Shown piece by piece: positions 33,619-34,985 of a stretch of 34,985 bases of DNA; within the stretch, counting starts at the first letter, position 1, and the number at the start of each line of letters is the position of its first letter. A program made the translations under genes and the position numbers. Source of the stretch: Methyloprofundus sp. (GTDB lineage: Bacteria > Pseudomonadota > Gammaproteobacteria > Methylococcales > Methylomonadaceae); assembly GCA_014859465.1 (NCBI GenBank), contig JACUUF010000029.1, positions 1 to 34,985 on the forward strand, given 5' to 3'. The notes under the pieces were generated by a model, which was not told the DNA's origin, searched no databases, and saw only the letters and a list, made by a program, of their open reading frames with translations.

Positions 33619-34287
33619 TTAATCATCGCCACCAAAGACACCTAATAACTGTAATAAGCTTAGGAATAAGTTGTAGATAGCAACGTATAAAGAAATCGTC
33701 GCTAGAATATAGTTCGTTTCGCCACCATGAATGATTTCGCTAGTTTGGTATAAGATCATACCTGACATTAACAAAATGAACATGGCAGAAACCGCTAATG
33801 ACATGGCGGGAATAGCAAAAACCATAGCGCCAATTCCCGCTAGGAATGCCACTAAAATACCGACCATTAAGAAGCCACCTAAAAAGCTGAAATCTTTACG
33901 TGTCGTTAATGCATAAGCAGATAAGCCGATAAAAATAACACCAGTACCGCCTAATGCGGTCATAACTAGTTCAGAGCCGTTACTGAAATGAGTTAAGTAC
34001 ATGCTAATGATAGGGCCTAAAGTTAAGCCCATAAAACCGGTTAGTGCGAAGATAAACACTAAACCTAAATAACTATTGCTAAATTTAGTGGTGGCAAAAA
34101 GTAGCCCGAAATAACCAACCATTGTGACAATCATGCCTAAAGGCGGCATATTGAACATCATTGCTAAGCCGGCTGTTAAGGCACTGAACAGTAGTGTCAT
34201 TGAAAGCAGCAGGTAAGTGTTTGTTAAAACTCTATTGGTTGCCAGTGCACTTTCGCTGGCTGGTGTAGCTGCAACATTTAATTTCAT
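33619..34287 (-). CDS. yccA: YccA-like Bax-inhibitor-1 family membrane protein
   Basis: A 222-residue protein of the Bax inhibitor-1/UPF0005 family with seven hydrophobic segments. Hallmarks are RVLTNTYLLLSMTLLFSA (19-36), YALTTRKDFSFLGGFLM (about 125-141) and the C-terminal IIHGGETNYILATISLYVAIYN (split, about 185-206), which closely resemble E. coli YccA, a modulator and substrate of the membrane protease FtsH. Residues of the putative di-aspartyl pH sensor are hard to assign. It is a single-gene unit, sharing the terminator with lpxB and divergent from the DUF2959 gene. Good family match; the symbol is by similarity. Confidence 0.88.
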   Translation of the reverse strand: MKLNVAATPASESALATNRVLTNTYLLLSMTLLFSALTAGLAMMFNMPPLGMIVTMVGYFGLLFATTKFSNSYLGLVFIFALTGFMGLTLGPIISMYLTHFSNGSELVMTALGGTGVIFIGLSAYALTTRKDFSFLGGFLMVGILVAFLAGIGAMVFAIPAMSLAVSAMFILLMSGMILYQTSEIIHGGETNYILATISLYVAIYNLFLSLLQLLGVFGGDD

Positions 34288-34480
34288 TATGGTTAACCTT
34301 TGTTAATGAACGAAGAACAGACCTAATCTTACAAGAATTTTGTTAGATAAGAAAATATTTTCAAGTGCTTGTACGCGCAATTATTCTTTTGGCATCGGAT
34401 GAGCTGCTTAATGTCTTTCTGTTGAAGGTTAAAACAGAGATAATAGCCATTAGTGTGTGCTGATTTTTATGGAGATTTTT

Positions 34481-34985
34481 ATGATCAAATTGTTACGTTT
34501 ATTTATGCTGACTCTCATTGCCTTGTCGCTGTCCGCTTGTTCAAGCATGTATTACAGTGGCTTAGAAAAAATAGGTATTCCAAAACGTGAAATAATGGTG
34601 CATCGCGTAGAAAAAGCGCGTGATACCCAACAAGATGCCAAAGAACAATTTAAAACGACGCTAGAGCAATTTAGTGCGCTAACACAGTTTAACGGTGGCG
34701 ATTTAGAGGCTGTCTATAAAAAGTTAAATAGCGAATATGAAGCAAGTAAGGATGAAGCTGCTGCAGTGAGCAAGCGTATCGCTGATATAAAAGATGTCTC
34801 AGAAGCTTTATTTGCTGAGTGGGCTGATGAAGCCGAGCAATTTAGCACTGCGTCATTACGGCGCAATAGCTTGCAGAAATTGGCCGTGACTAAACAGCAA
34901 TATAATAAATTAATCAACGCGATGCACCGTGCAGAAGCAAAAATGGCCCCTGTGCTAGCTATTTTTAAGGATCAAGTGTTGCTTC
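34481..34985 (+). CDS. DUF2959 lipoprotein, 3' end outside the window
   Basis: The first 168 codons of a protein of the DUF2959 family. A lipoprotein signal with lipobox LSAC (Cys20) leads into a helical, Glu/Lys/Gln-rich part (IGIPKREIMVHRVEKARDTQ, about 36-55) that likely forms coiled coil in the periplasm. GGAG lies 6 bases before the ATG. The frame is open to the last base; the full family length is about 210-220 residues, so about 50 are missing. Function unknown. Not visible as a standard complete frame because the stop lies beyond the window. Confidence 0.88.
   Translation, partial: MIKLLRLFMLTLIALSLSACSSMYYSGLEKIGIPKREIMVHRVEKARDTQQDAKEQFKTTLEQFSALTQFNGGDLEAVYKKLNSEYEASKDEAAAVSKRIADIKDVSEALFAEWADEAEQFSTASLRRNSLQKLAVTKQQYNKLINAMHRAEAKMAPVLAIFKDQVLL

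Noticed and set aside
1..34985. CRISPR arrays, tRNA and rRNA genes
   Set aside because: I saw no regularly spaced direct repeats, cloverleaf-like sequences or rRNA-like stretches.

Overview
The window looks like the chromosome of a gammaproteobacterium that makes hopanoids, most probably a type I methanotroph (Methylococcales). Three things point there: (i) a full hopanoid locus with a eukaryote-type single-gene squalene synthase, squalene-hopene cyclase and an HpnO-type aminotransferase, whose products (aminobacteriohopanepolyols) are typical of methanotrophs; (ii) gammaproteobacterial household genes (hflD, yccA-like, DUF1415, DUF2058, DUF2959, lpxD, lpxB, lnt); (iii) moderately AT-rich codon use throughout. 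This is inference, since no methane-oxidation gene lies in the window.

Layout. 1-540: a decayed IS200/IS605-type element with only the tnpB 3' end, its right-end (omega-RNA-like) sequence and a strong hairpin at the other end; it has removed the N-terminus of an ABC permease. 550-7089 (+): two tandem NitT/TauT-like ABC import systems. The first is broken permease 1, permease 2, SBP1 and ATPase 1. A terminator follows, then permease 3, SBP2 and ATPase 2. A small Mop (molybdate-binding) protein comes last. 7090-7717: gene-free stretch with a hairpin cluster and an intact 195-bp MITE with 17-bp terminal inverted repeats and a 6-bp target duplication.

7718-18301 (-): the operon sqs-shc-hpnG-hpnN-hpnO-dxs, followed by a 40-nt perfect palindrome and a CtaG-type oxidase assembly gene. 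18302-18676: divergent promoter region. 18677-22853 (+): hpnH-hpnB-hpnM-mlaA-DUF1415. Together the two arms cover isoprenoid precursor supply (Dxs), squalene formation, cyclisation, side-chain addition (HpnH), nucleobase removal (HpnG) and amination (HpnO). They also hold a plausible export route: HpnN in the inner membrane, HpnM in the periplasm and MlaA in the outer membrane.

22946-26732: hflD and a periplasmic rhodanese (-), then a copper chaperone and the Cu+-exporting ATPase CopA (+), ending in a strong terminator. 26812-34985: envelope and household genes: lpxD, lnt, rubredoxin (-), an APH-AAA fusion kinase, a DUF2058 protein (-), lpxB, a bidirectional terminator, a YccA-family membrane protein (-), and the start of a DUF2959 lipoprotein cut off by the window end. 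REP-like intergenic repeats occur near 22891 and 27874. I saw no tRNA, rRNA or CRISPR array.
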